Under the pieces are notes generated by a model. It made no database searches and was not told where the DNA came from. It saw only the letters and a list, made by a program, of their open reading frames with translations. Below are positions 44,623-52,563 of a DNA stretch of 64,000 nucleotides, piece after piece. This DNA is from Frankiales bacterium (lineage in GTDB: Bacteria; Actinomycetota; Actinomycetes; S36-B12; CAIYMF01): NCBI GenBank assembly GCA_016125335.1, contig WGLY01000024.1:1-64000 (forward strand), read 5' to 3'. The position numbers and the translations under genes are program-made. Positions within the stretch are counted from its first letter, which is position 1, and every line of letters begins with the position of its first letter.

Positions 44623-46041
44623 CTACGCCCAGCCGTTGTCGCGCACGACGCCGGAGTAGGCGCGGGCGCTGGACTTCACGATGCGCTCCTGGGTGTCGTA
44701 GTCGACCCGCACGACGCCGAAGCGGCGCGTGTAGCCCCAGGCCCACTCGAAGTTGTCGAGCAGCGACCAGACGAAGTAGCCGCGCAGGTCGACCCCGGCG
44801 TCGACGGCGTCGAGCGCCGCGCGCAGGTGCGCGTCGATGTAGCCCCAGCGCTGCTGGTCGTCGACGGCGCCGTCGACCACCTCGTCCTCGTAGGCCGCGC
44901 CGTTCTCGGTGATGTAGATCGGCGGGGCGTCGTACTCGCGGGCGATGCGCTCGAGCACGTGGGTGAGGCCGGCGGGGTCGACGTCCCAGCCCATGTGGGT
45001 GCGCGGCAGGCCGCGGTCGAGCAGGCCGACGTCCTCGAGCCCCACCCACGGGGTGGGCCGCTCGCCCTCGGCCGGCGGCACCGGCTCGGGCAGGCCCTGC
45101 GCGACGAACGAGCTGTAGTAGTTGACGCCGAGGTGGTCGAGCTTGGTCGAGATGGTCTCGAGGTCGCCGTCGTGCACGAACGACAGGTCGGTGAAGCGCG
45201 CGAGGTCGGCGACGACGTCGGCCGGGTAGGTGCCGCGCAGCACGGGGTCGAGGAACCAGCGGTTCTGCATGCCGTCGAGACGGCGGGCGGCCTCGACGTC
45301 GGCCTCGCTGTCGCTGGCCGCGGTGACGTCGTAGAGGTTGAGCGTGATGCCCACCTGGGCCGGACGCCGGCCCCCGCGCAGCGCCTGCGCGGCCAGGCCG
45401 TGGGCCAGCAGCAGGTGGTGCGACGCCGTGATCGCGGCGACCGGGTCGGTGGCGCCCGGCGCGTGCTCGCCCGAGGCGTAGCCGAGGAACGAGGAGCACC
45501 ACGGCTCGTTGAGCGTCGTCCAGCTCCGCACCCGGTCGCCGAGGCGGTGCTGGGTGATGGCGGCGTACTCCGCGAAGCGCAGCGCGGTGTCGCGGTTGCG
45601 CCACCCGCCGAGGTCCTCGAGCTCCTGCGGCAGGTCCCAGTGGTAGAGGGTGACGAACGGCTCGATGCCGCGCTCGAGCAGGCCGTCGACGAGCCGGTCG
45701 TAGAAGGCCAGGCCGGCGGCGTTGACCTCGCCGCGCCCGGCCGGGATCACCCGGGGCCAGGCGATCGAGAAGCGGTACGCCGAGAGTCCGAGGTCGCGCA
45801 GCAGGTCGAGGTCGGACTCCCACCGGTGGTAGTGGTCGCAGGCGACCGAGCCGTCGGACCCGTCGAGGATCGCCCCGGGCCTGGCGCACAGGGTGTCCCA
45901 GATGGACCGGCCGCGGCCGTCCTCGGTGGTGGCGCCCTCGATCTGGAACGCGGCGGTCGCCGCCCCCCACACGAAGCCGTCGGGGAATCGGCGCGGGGTC
46001 CTCGCCTCGACCGGGGTGGTCAGCGCGGGTACGGCGGTCAC
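44623..46041 (-). CDS. GH1 beta-glucosidase
   Basis: A 472-residue family 1 glycoside hydrolase that hydrolyses cellobiose and other beta-glucosides in the cytoplasm (no signal peptide). FPDGFVWGAATAAFQIEGA is the N-terminal signature; the acid/base Glu179 is in TLNEPW and the nucleophile Glu379 in YITENGA; FVWSLLDNFEWAWGY is the C-terminal GH1 motif. GTG at 46041 is chosen because AGGAAGG lies 8 nt upstream. It is convergent with the CebR-like gene (7 bp apart) and has a perfect CebR operator in its upstream region. No sugar ABC transporter lies next to it. Confidence 0.95.
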   Translation of the reverse strand: MTAVPALTTPVEARTPRRFPDGFVWGAATAAFQIEGATTEDGRGRSIWDTLCARPGAILDGSDGSVACDHYHRWESDLDLLRDLGLSAYRFSIAWPRVIPAGRGEVNAAGLAFYDRLVDGLLERGIEPFVTLYHWDLPQELEDLGGWRNRDTALRFAEYAAITQHRLGDRVRSWTTLNEPWCSSFLGYASGEHAPGATDPVAAITASHHLLLAHGLAAQALRGGRRPAQVGITLNLYDVTAASDSEADVEAARRLDGMQNRWFLDPVLRGTYPADVVADLARFTDLSFVHDGDLETISTKLDHLGVNYYSSFVAQGLPEPVPPAEGERPTPWVGLEDVGLLDRGLPRTHMGWDVDPAGLTHVLERIAREYDAPPIYITENGAAYEDEVVDGAVDDQQRWGYIDAHLRAALDAVDAGVDLRGYFVWSLLDNFEWAWGYTRRFGVVRVDYDTQERIVKSSARAYSGVVRDNGWA

Positions 46042-46161
46042 GGGGGTCACCTTCCTGAAGCGTGCGTCGTGCTCGTGCGGTGGTGCGTCGTGCTGGCGGG
46101 CCGGTGCGGGCCGGCGTCCCCCGCCGCGCCGGTCGACCACCCTGGCACGCCGGGGCGGCGC

Positions 46162-46208
46162 GCGCGGAGGCGGGTCGAGGCTCCCTCGATCCCGACCCGC
46201 CTCCGCGC
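46162..46208 (-). terminator. Strong hairpin in the long leader of the beta-glucosidase gene
   Basis: A perfect 16-bp inverted repeat, 46162-46177 with 46193-46208, loop 15 nt. It lies between the putative promoter/operator and the beta-glucosidase start, so it could attenuate transcription or mark an older gene end. The remainder of the 412-bp gap 46042-46453 shows no gene. Confidence 0.5.
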
Positions 46209-46312
46209 CGGCGGCGGGCGGCTCCCCCGGCCCGGGCCCCTGCCCGTGCCGAGCACCCGACGTCGACGCCTGCCGCGCCGCCGGCGGGCCGGACACCGGT
46301 CCCCCCGCGGCT

Positions 46313-46326
46313 TGGGAGCGCTCCCA
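46313..46326. promoter_or_regulatory. Perfect CebR operator upstream of the beta-glucosidase gene
   Basis: TGGGAGCGCTCCCA is the exact 14-bp palindrome recognised by CebR-type regulators. It covers the expected transcription start (about 46321) of the promoter at 46328-46357, where a bound repressor would block initiation. Confidence 0.85.
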
Positions 46327-46327
46327 C

Positions 46328-46357
46328 AGCCTGCCGCGGGCGCGCCGGGCCTGTCAA
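46328..46357 (-). promoter_or_regulatory. Candidate promoter for the beta-glucosidase gene
   Basis: Minus-strand TTGACA (46357-46352), 18 bp, CAGGCT (46333-46328). The start point would fall inside the CebR operator, giving a leader of about 280 nt. Confidence 0.5.
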
Positions 46358-46441
46358 CGTCCGGGGCCGCCCAGCGGTGGCGCAGCCGTGTCGGCCCGGG
46401 CGGCGCGGGGAATCCGGGGCGGACGTCGGGGCCGGGCGCCG

Positions 46442-46447
46442 TAGCGT
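46442..46447 (+). promoter_or_regulatory. -10 box of the threonine-aldolase-like gene
   Basis: TAGCGT ends 6 nt before the GTG at 46454 and no ribosome-binding site is seen, fitting a leaderless transcript. Confidence 0.45.
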
Positions 46448-46453
46448 GTGGCC

Positions 46454-47575
46454 GTGCCATCCGAGGAGAAGGCCGCGCTCGCGGCGCGCAGGAGAGCGGC
46501 CCTCGACGCGTGCGGTCGCACCCTGGTGGGCCACCGCGGCGTCGGCCCCGAGCAGGCGCTGGAGCGGGCCGCGCAGGCCGTCACCACCGACGCGCTCGAC
46601 CGCTACGGCGAGGGCGGCGAGGTCGCCGCACTGGAGGCCGAGGTGGCCGCGCTGCTCGGCAAGCCCGCGGCGGTCCTCATGCCCAGCGGGATCATGGCGC
46701 AGCAGGCGGCCCTGCGCGCCTGGTGCGACCGCTCGGCGAGCCGGGCGGTCGCCGTCCACGCCCTCTCGCACCTCGTGCTGCACGAGCTGGGGACCCTGAC
46801 CGAGCTGCACGGCCTGCGGGTGCAGCACCTCACCACCGACCCGCGCCCCTCGACCGCCGCCGACCTCGAGGAGCTGGCCGAGCCGCTGGCCGCCGTCGCC
46901 GTCGAGCTCCCGCTGCGCGACGCCGGCTACCTGCTGCCGGACTGGGACGAGCTGGTCGCGCTGAGCGAGGCGGCGCGGGCGCGCGGCGTGCCGCTGCACC
47001 TCGACGGGGCGCGCATCTGGGAGTCGCAGCCGTTCTACGACCGGCCGCTCGCGGAGATCGCGGCGCTCGCCGACTCGGTCTACGTGTCGTTCTACAAGGG
47101 CCTCGGCGGGCTGGCCGGGGCCGTGCTCGCCGGGCCGGAGGACCTCGTGGCCCAGGCCCGCCGCTGGCAGTGGCGCCACGGCGGGCGGCTGTTCTCGCTG
47201 CTGCCCTACGCCGTCCTGGCCCGCCACGGGCTGCGCACCTACCTGCCACGCATGGCCGCCTACCGCGACCGCGCCGTCGAGCTCGCGGCCGCCCTGGCCC
47301 GCCTCGACGGGGTGCGTGTGCTCCCGGATCCCCCGCGCACCAACGGTTTCCGCGTGTTCGTCGACCTGCCGCACGAGCGGCTCGAGACGGCAGGGCTCGA
47401 GCAGATGGAGCAGGACGGCGTCGCTGTCAGCGCGTGGTGGCGCCCCGCCGAGGTGCCCGGCTGGTCGATGACCGAGGTGGTCGCCGGCGAGGCGACGCTC
47501 GAGTGGGACGTCGAGGAGCAGGTGGCCGCCGTGGCCGCCCTGCTCGACCGGGCCCGGGGCCTGCCGGGGGACTGA
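46454..47575 (+). CDS. Threonine aldolase / beta-eliminating lyase family PLP enzyme
   Basis: A 373-residue fold-type I PLP enzyme of the low-specificity threonine aldolase group, which cleaves threonine-like beta-hydroxy amino acids to glycine and an aldehyde. It has YGEGGEVAALEAEVAALLGKPAAVLMPSG-type order (conserved small-domain start), LHLDGARIWE with the PLP-contacting Asp, and the Schiff-base Lys in VSFYKGLGGLAG. The usual N-terminal 'SD(N/T)' part is replaced by a ~45-residue helical leader, so specificity may differ. GTG 46454 is preferred to GTG 46448 because of the -10 box spacing. Convergent with the LPXTG gene. Confidence 0.82.
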   Translation: MPSEEKAALAARRRAALDACGRTLVGHRGVGPEQALERAAQAVTTDALDRYGEGGEVAALEAEVAALLGKPAAVLMPSGIMAQQAALRAWCDRSASRAVAVHALSHLVLHELGTLTELHGLRVQHLTTDPRPSTAADLEELAEPLAAVAVELPLRDAGYLLPDWDELVALSEAARARGVPLHLDGARIWESQPFYDRPLAEIAALADSVYVSFYKGLGGLAGAVLAGPEDLVAQARRWQWRHGGRLFSLLPYAVLARHGLRTYLPRMAAYRDRAVELAAALARLDGVRVLPDPPRTNGFRVFVDLPHERLETAGLEQMEQDGVAVSAWWRPAEVPGWSMTEVVAGEATLEWDVEEQVAAVAALLDRARGLPGD

Positions 47576-47586
47576 GCCCGCAGGCG

Positions 47587-48300
47587 CTAGTGGCGCCGGG
47601 CGCTGGCCGGCGCACCGGCCCCGACGTAGAGGACGGCACCGGCCACGAGCGCACCGAGGGCGGACCACACGAGCACGGGGTCGGCCCCGGTGCGCGGCAG
47701 CTGGGCGCTGTTGCCGGTGCTCGGCAGGGTCGTCGGGTCGCCGCCCGAGCCGCTGCCCGCGGCGGCGGCGCTGCCCGAGGCGGTCGGCGTCGCGCTGTGG
47801 TGCGTGGGGCTCGCGGACGAGGTGGGCTTCGCGGTCGCCGTCGGCGAGGTCCACGGCGAGGTCGGCTGGGTGGGCGAGGGGTCGCCCACGAGGGTGTCGG
47901 AGATGACGCCGGCCACCGGCACCGCGTGCGACCCGTCGTCGTCGGTGTAGACGAACGTGGCCTGGAAGGCGCCGAGGGCCGCCGCGCCGATCGCGTCGCA
48001 CGTCGTGCCCGTGTCGCCGGTGGTGAACCTGTTGGACGCCGTCTGCCCGTCCTCGGAGGTCCACTCCAGGACGCCGATGGTGTTGGGCGCGAACCCCTGC
48101 ACGGAGATGCTGAAGGGCAGCGTCACCAGCGAGCCCCCGGGCAGCGCCGGGCCGCTGCAGTCGGCCGACTGGTGCAGCACGAGCTCGCCCACGGGGGCGT
48201 CGGCGGACGCCGCGGGGGCGGCCGCCAGGGCGGCCCCGGCCAGGCCCAGCAGGAGCAGCGTCGCGGCGGCGGCGCGCCGGGGAACGGGGGTCACGCGCAC
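47587..48300 (-). CDS. LPXTG-anchored secreted surface protein
   Basis: A 237-residue exported protein with a signal peptide (about 1-33: AAAATLLLLGLAGAALAAAPAASA), a beta-rich domain with two Cys (SADCSG, TTCDAIG) that could form a disulphide, a Thr/Ser/Pro-rich stalk, then LPSTGNSAQLPRTG, a hydrophobic helix and a basic tail (ARRH). Sortase would cut at an LPxTG and attach the protein to peptidoglycan. Two LPxTG motifs lie nine residues apart. No sortase gene is in the window. The GTG start is weakly supported; GTG at 48294 is an alternative. Confidence 0.82.
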   Translation of the reverse strand: MRVTPVPRRAAAATLLLLGLAGAALAAAPAASADAPVGELVLHQSADCSGPALPGGSLVTLPFSISVQGFAPNTIGVLEWTSEDGQTASNRFTTGDTGTTCDAIGAAALGAFQATFVYTDDDGSHAVPVAGVISDTLVGDPSPTQPTSPWTSPTATAKPTSSASPTHHSATPTASGSAAAAGSGSGGDPTTLPSTGNSAQLPRTGADPVLVWSALGALVAGAVLYVGAGAPASARRH

Positions 48301-48461
48301 CAGGATGACGCCTCGGAGCCGTCCTCGGCCACGGGACTCGCCCGGACGGGTGAGCGCCGACAGCGCAGCGTCACCCTCCCGGGCCCGATGTCACGGGTGG
48401 ATCGGTCGTCTCCCGGGCCGGGAAGCAGCCCTTCCACCGGTGACGTCGCGAACGGGGGAGG

Positions 48462-50036
48462 TCACTCCCACTCGATGGTGCTGGGCGGCTTGCTCGTGAT
48501 GTCGAGCACCACCCGGTTGACCTCGCGCACCTCGTTGGTGATCCGGGTCGAGATCCGCGCGAGCAGGTCGTAGGGCAGGCGCGACCAGTCGGCCGTCATC
48601 GCGTCCTCGCTCGACACCGGGCGCAGCACGACCGGGTGCCCGTAGGTGCGGCCGTCGCCCTGCACGCCCACCGAGCGGACGTCGGCGAGCAGCACCACCG
48701 GCAGCTGCCAGATCGAGCGGTCGACGCCGGCGGCCGCGGTCTCCTCGCGCACGATCGCGTCGGCCTCGCGCAGCACGGCGAGCCGCTCGCGCGACACGGC
48801 GCCCACGATGCGGATCGCGAGGCCCGGGCCCGGGAACGGGTGGCGCCACACCATCTCCGGCGGCAGGCCCAGCTCCGTGCCGACGGCGCGCACCTCGTCC
48901 TTGAACAGCGTGCGCAGCGGCTCGACGAGCGAGAACTGGAGGTCCTCGGGCAGGCCGCCCACGTTGTGGTGGCTCTTGATGTTGGCGGTGCCGGTGCCGC
49001 CGCCGGACTCGACGACGTCGGGGTAGAGCGTGCCCTGCACGAGGAACTCCACCTGCTGGCCGTGCGCGCCGGCCTCCTCGACCACCTCGCGCGCGGCGTC
49101 CTCGAACACCCGGATGAACAGCCGCCCGATGGTCTTGCGCTTCTCCTCCGGGTCCTCGACGCCGTCGAGCGCGTCGAGGAAGCGGTCCGAGGCGTCGACG
49201 ACCTTGAGCCGGATGCCGGTGGCCGCGACGTAGTCGTTCTCCACCTGCTCGCGCTCGCCCTTGCGCAGCAGGCCGTGGTCGACGAAGACGCACGTGAGGT
49301 TGTCGCCGACCGCGCGGTGCACGAGCGCGGCGGCCACGGCGGAGTCGACGCCGCCGGACAGCCCGCAGATCACGAGCTTGTCGCCCACCTGCGCGCGGAC
49401 CGCCTCGACCTGCTCCTCGATGACGTTGGACGCCGTCCACGTCGGCTCGATGCCGGCCACGGAGTAGAGGAAGTGCTCGAGCACCTTCTGGCCGTGCTCG
49501 GAGTGCATCACCTCGGGGTGGAACTGCACGCCGGCCAGCCGCCGGGTGAGGTCCTCGAAGCCGGCCACGGGAGCGCCGTCGGTGACGGCCGTGACCGTGA
49601 AGCCGGCGGGCGCTCGGCGTACCGAGTCGCCGTGCGACATCCACACGAGCTGCTCGGTCGGCGTCCCCGAGAACAGCGCGGACACCGGCTCGGTGACCGT
49701 GAGGGTGGTGCGCCCGAACTCGGAGAGACCGGTCTGCGCGACCTCGCCGCCGAGCGCCGCGGCCATGGCCTGGAACCCGTAGCAGATGCCGAAGGTCGGC
49801 ACCCCCGTGGCGAACAGCGCGGGGTCGACCTGGGGGGCGCCCTCGGCGTAGACCGACGACGGCCCGCCGGAGAGGATCACGGCCGCGGGGTCCTTCGCGA
49901 GCATCTCCTCGACCGGCATGGTCGACGGGACGATCTCGCTGTAGACCCGGGCCTCGCGCACCCGGCGCGCGATGAGCTGCGCGTACTGCGCCCCGAAGTC
50001 GACGACGAGGACCGGGCGGTGCGGGGGGATGGTCAC
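48462..50036 (-). CDS. guaA: GMP synthase (glutamine-hydrolysing)
   Basis: A 524-residue enzyme that converts XMP to GMP. The N-terminal glutamine amidotransferase has [17 protein letters not shown], the nucleophile Cys in [12 protein letters not shown], and the triad His-Glu in [13 protein letters not shown]. The ATP-pyrophosphatase domain has the P-loop [17 protein letters not shown], and the C-terminal dimerisation domain ends [20 protein letters not shown] at 50036. It completes, with guaB in this window, the route from IMP to GMP. Confidence 0.98.
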   Translation of the reverse strand: MTIPPHRPVLVVDFGAQYAQLIARRVREARVYSEIVPSTMPVEEMLAKDPAAVILSGGPSSVYAEGAPQVDPALFATGVPTFGICYGFQAMAAALGGEVAQTGLSEFGRTTLTVTEPVSALFSGTPTEQLVWMSHGDSVRRAPAGFTVTAVTDGAPVAGFEDLTRRLAGVQFHPEVMHSEHGQKVLEHFLYSVAGIEPTWTASNVIEEQVEAVRAQVGDKLVICGLSGGVDSAVAAALVHRAVGDNLTCVFVDHGLLRKGEREQVENDYVAATGIRLKVVDASDRFLDALDGVEDPEEKRKTIGRLFIRVFEDAAREVVEEAGAHGQQVEFLVQGTLYPDVVESGGGTGTANIKSHHNVGGLPEDLQFSLVEPLRTLFKDEVRAVGTELGLPPEMVWRHPFPGPGLAIRIVGAVSRERLAVLREADAIVREETAAAGVDRSIWQLPVVLLADVRSVGVQGDGRTYGHPVVLRPVSSEDAMTADWSRLPYDLLARISTRITNEVREVNRVVLDITSKPPSTIEWE

Positions 50037-50141
50037 CGGTTCGCAGGCCTTCCGTCGGTGGCCGCGCGCCCTCCGTCGGGCGGCGCGTGGCCCGATCCTA
50101 GTCGGCGGCGCGCGCCGTCCCCGCCGGCGGCGGCGCCGTCG

Positions 50142-50639
50142 TCAGCCCGACGTGATCGACGAGGACCAGCTGCCGCTCGCGAGCAGGTACACCAGCCATA
50201 CCGCCCACAGCACGAGGCCGATGATGCCCAGCACGAAGCCGGCCTGGGCCGTGCCGCGGTTGGTGGCCAGGCCCTGGTCGGCCAGCGCCATCCCCTTGCG
50301 CCCCTGCACGATCGCCACGATCCCCAGGATGATCCCGCAGCAGACCAGGCTCAGGATCCCGGTGACGAGCGCGGTGGTGCCCGGACCGTTCTGCGGCTGC
50401 GCGTAGCCCCAGGCGGGCGCGCCGGGCTGCCCCGGCGCCGGCGGGTACGTGGGCGGCGGGACCGCGCCCGCGGCAGGCGGGGGCGGTGGGGTGCCGTAGA
50501 CAGGGGACGGGCTCCCATACGGGGGCGGGGGCGCGCCGTAGGGAGGAGGGGGCGGCGGGGCGGGGGTGCCGCCATAGCCCGGAGGGGGCGGCGGCGGGAC
50601 GAACGGGTCGCGCTCGGGCGGGACGTCGGACTCGCTCAC
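50142..50639 (-). CDS. DUF4190 membrane protein with proline-rich N-terminus
   Basis: A 165-residue protein. The first ~90 residues are low-complexity Pro/Gly/Tyr/Ala (repeated PPPPYG-like runs). Two transmembrane helices follow (ALVTGILSLVCCGIILGIVAIV and AGFVLGIIGLVLWAVWLVYLL) separated by QGRKGMALADQG, the DUF4190 pattern. Its function is unknown; such proteins are common in actinobacterial envelopes. GTG at 50639 has GAGGTGATG upstream. Divergent from the ABC exporter operon. Confidence 0.8.
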   Translation of the reverse strand: MSESDVPPERDPFVPPPPPPGYGGTPAPPPPPPYGAPPPPYGSPSPVYGTPPPPPAAGAVPPPTYPPAPGQPGAPAWGYAQPQNGPGTTALVTGILSLVCCGIILGIVAIVQGRKGMALADQGLATNRGTAQAGFVLGIIGLVLWAVWLVYLLASGSWSSSITSG

Positions 50640-50748
50640 AGCATCACCTCGAGGTGCCGGGCCGGACGTCCCGGCGCGCACGCACGACGGTAGCGACGGG
50701 GGCGTCCTCTGGCCGGAAACCGGGGCGACCGGCGTGCCGGGCCGGACC

Positions 50749-50754
50749 TACGCT
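50749..50754 (+). promoter_or_regulatory. -10 box of the ABC exporter operon
   Basis: TACGCT ends 9 nt before the ATG at 50764 (12 nt before the GTG at 50767); no Shine-Dalgarno is evident, so a leaderless or near-leaderless transcript is likely. Confidence 0.4.
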
Positions 50755-50763
50755 CGACCGGCC

Positions 50764-52563
50764 ATGGTGATGTCGGACCTTCCCCTCCCGGACCCGGGAA
50801 GACCCGACCTCCGCTCCCCCGCCGCGTACCTGCTGTGGCTGGCGCGCCGTCAGTGGCGACCCCTGGCGCTCGGCACCACGTGGGGCATCCTCTGGATGGT
50901 CGCGATGGCCGCGGTGCCGGCGGCCATCGGCGCCGGCGTGCAGGCCGCGGCCGACGGGGACGAGGCCGGTGTCGTCCGGGCCACCGTCGTGCTCGTGGTG
51001 CTGGGCGTCGTGCAGGCCGCGGGAGGCGTGCTGCGGCACCGCATGGCGGTCACCAACTGGATCACCGCCGCGAGCCGCACGCAGCAGCTCGTCGTGCGGC
51101 ACGCGGCCTACCTCGGCGCGACGCTGCGGCGCACCATCGCCACCGGCGAGGTCGTCGCGGTGACGAGCAACGACGTCGAGAAGATCGGCAGCGGCTTCGA
51201 CGTGTTCTCGCGGTTCATGGGGAGCGTCGTCGGCTTCGTCGCGGTGCTGGTCGTGCTGCTGCGCTCGGCGCCGCTGCTCGGTGCGCTCGTCCTCGTGATC
51301 GTCCCGCTGCTCGCCCTCGCGGTCGGCCCGCTGCTGCGCCCGCTCGAGCGGCGCGAGTCGGCGCAGCGCCACCTCGTCGGCCGCGCCTCCGAGCTCGCGT
51401 CCGACACCGTCGCCGGCCTGCGCGTGCTGCGCGGCATCGGCGGCGAGGAGCTGTTCCTGCGCCGCTTCCACGAGGCGTCCCAGCGCGTGCGCTCCGCGGC
51501 AGTCGACGTCGCCAAGGTGCGCTCCCTTCTGGAGGCCCAGCAGGTGGCCCTGCCCGGCCTGTTCCTCGTGCTCGTCACCTGGGTGGGCGCCCGGCTCGTG
51601 CAGAACGGCACGCTCGAGGTGGGGCAGCTCGTCGCGTTCTACGGCTACTCCGCGTTCCTCATGACGCCTCTGCGCACCTTCACCGAGGCGGCGCAGCGCT
51701 GGACCCGCTCCTACGTCGGCGCCGCCCGCGTGGTGCGCGTCCTGCGGCTCGAGCGCGACGACGCCGACGCGCCCGCCGGCGGATCGGCGATCGCGCCGCT
51801 GGCCGTCCTGCACGACCCGACGTCGGAGCTCACCGTGGAGCCCGGCGTGCTCACGGCGGTGGTGTGCGCCGAGCAGTCCGTCGCCGACGCCATCGCGCTG
51901 CGCCTGGCCGGCATCGGCCCCGGCGGCCGCGACGTCACCCTCGACGGCGTGCCGCTCGCGCGCATCCCGCGGGCGCAGGCCCGCGCCGCCGTCCTCGTGC
52001 AGGACAAGGACCCGGTGCTGCTGTCCGGCACCCTCGCCGACCTCGTCGACGTCCCGCGCTCGGGCCGCGTCACCGTGTCCGACGCCGTCCGCACGGCCTC
52101 GGCGTACGACGTGCTCGACGCGCTGGTCGACTCCTCCCCCGAGGTGTCGGACCCGCTCGCCGCCCGCATCACCGAGCGCGGCCGATCGCTGTCCGGCGGC
52201 CAGCGCCAGCGGCTGGCCCTGGCCCGCTCCCTGGTGGCGGACCCGCCGGTGCTCGTGCTCGACGAGCCCACGAGTGCGGTCGACTCGCACACCGAGGCGC
52301 GCATCGCCTCCGCGCTGCACGAGGCCCGCGCCGGTCGCACCACCGTGGTGCTCACGAGCTCACCGCTCGTGCTCGACCGCGCCGACCGGGTCGCACTCGT
52401 GCTGGACGGTCGCGTCGTGGCCACCGGACGGCACCGCGAGCTGCTGCGCGACGACCCGGCCTATCGCGCCGTCGTCACGCGCGAGGTGGCCGAGGCCGGC
52501 GAGCCGGGGGCCGCGGCCGACCACGCAGCGGGCGGCCCGCGCGAGGAGGTGACGTCGTCATGA
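50764..52563 (+). CDS. ABC exporter subunit lacking Walker A (heterodimer partner 1)
   Basis: A 599-residue type IV ABC exporter half: six transmembrane helices (about 30-320) followed by an ATPase domain. Around residue 367, where Walker A should be, the protein reads VCAEQSVADA with no GxxGxGK(S/T). The signature LSGGQRQRLAL (about 476) and Walker B VLVLDEPTSAVD are intact, while the H-loop His is replaced by Ser (LTSSPL). So this subunit contributes the signature half of one good ATP site and a dead Walker half. It overlaps its partner by 4 bp. Unknown cargo (lipid, peptide or drug). Confidence 0.9.
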   Translation: MVMSDLPLPDPGRPDLRSPAAYLLWLARRQWRPLALGTTWGILWMVAMAAVPAAIGAGVQAAADGDEAGVVRATVVLVVLGVVQAAGGVLRHRMAVTNWITAASRTQQLVVRHAAYLGATLRRTIATGEVVAVTSNDVEKIGSGFDVFSRFMGSVVGFVAVLVVLLRSAPLLGALVLVIVPLLALAVGPLLRPLERRESAQRHLVGRASELASDTVAGLRVLRGIGGEELFLRRFHEASQRVRSAAVDVAKVRSLLEAQQVALPGLFLVLVTWVGARLVQNGTLEVGQLVAFYGYSAFLMTPLRTFTEAAQRWTRSYVGAARVVRVLRLERDDADAPAGGSAIAPLAVLHDPTSELTVEPGVLTAVVCAEQSVADAIALRLAGIGPGGRDVTLDGVPLARIPRAQARAAVLVQDKDPVLLSGTLADLVDVPRSGRVTVSDAVRTASAYDVLDALVDSSPEVSDPLAARITERGRSLSGGQRQRLALARSLVADPPVLVLDEPTSAVDSHTEARIASALHEARAGRTTVVLTSSPLVLDRADRVALVLDGRVVATGRHRELLRDDPAYRAVVTREVAEAGEPGAAADHAAGGPREEVTSS

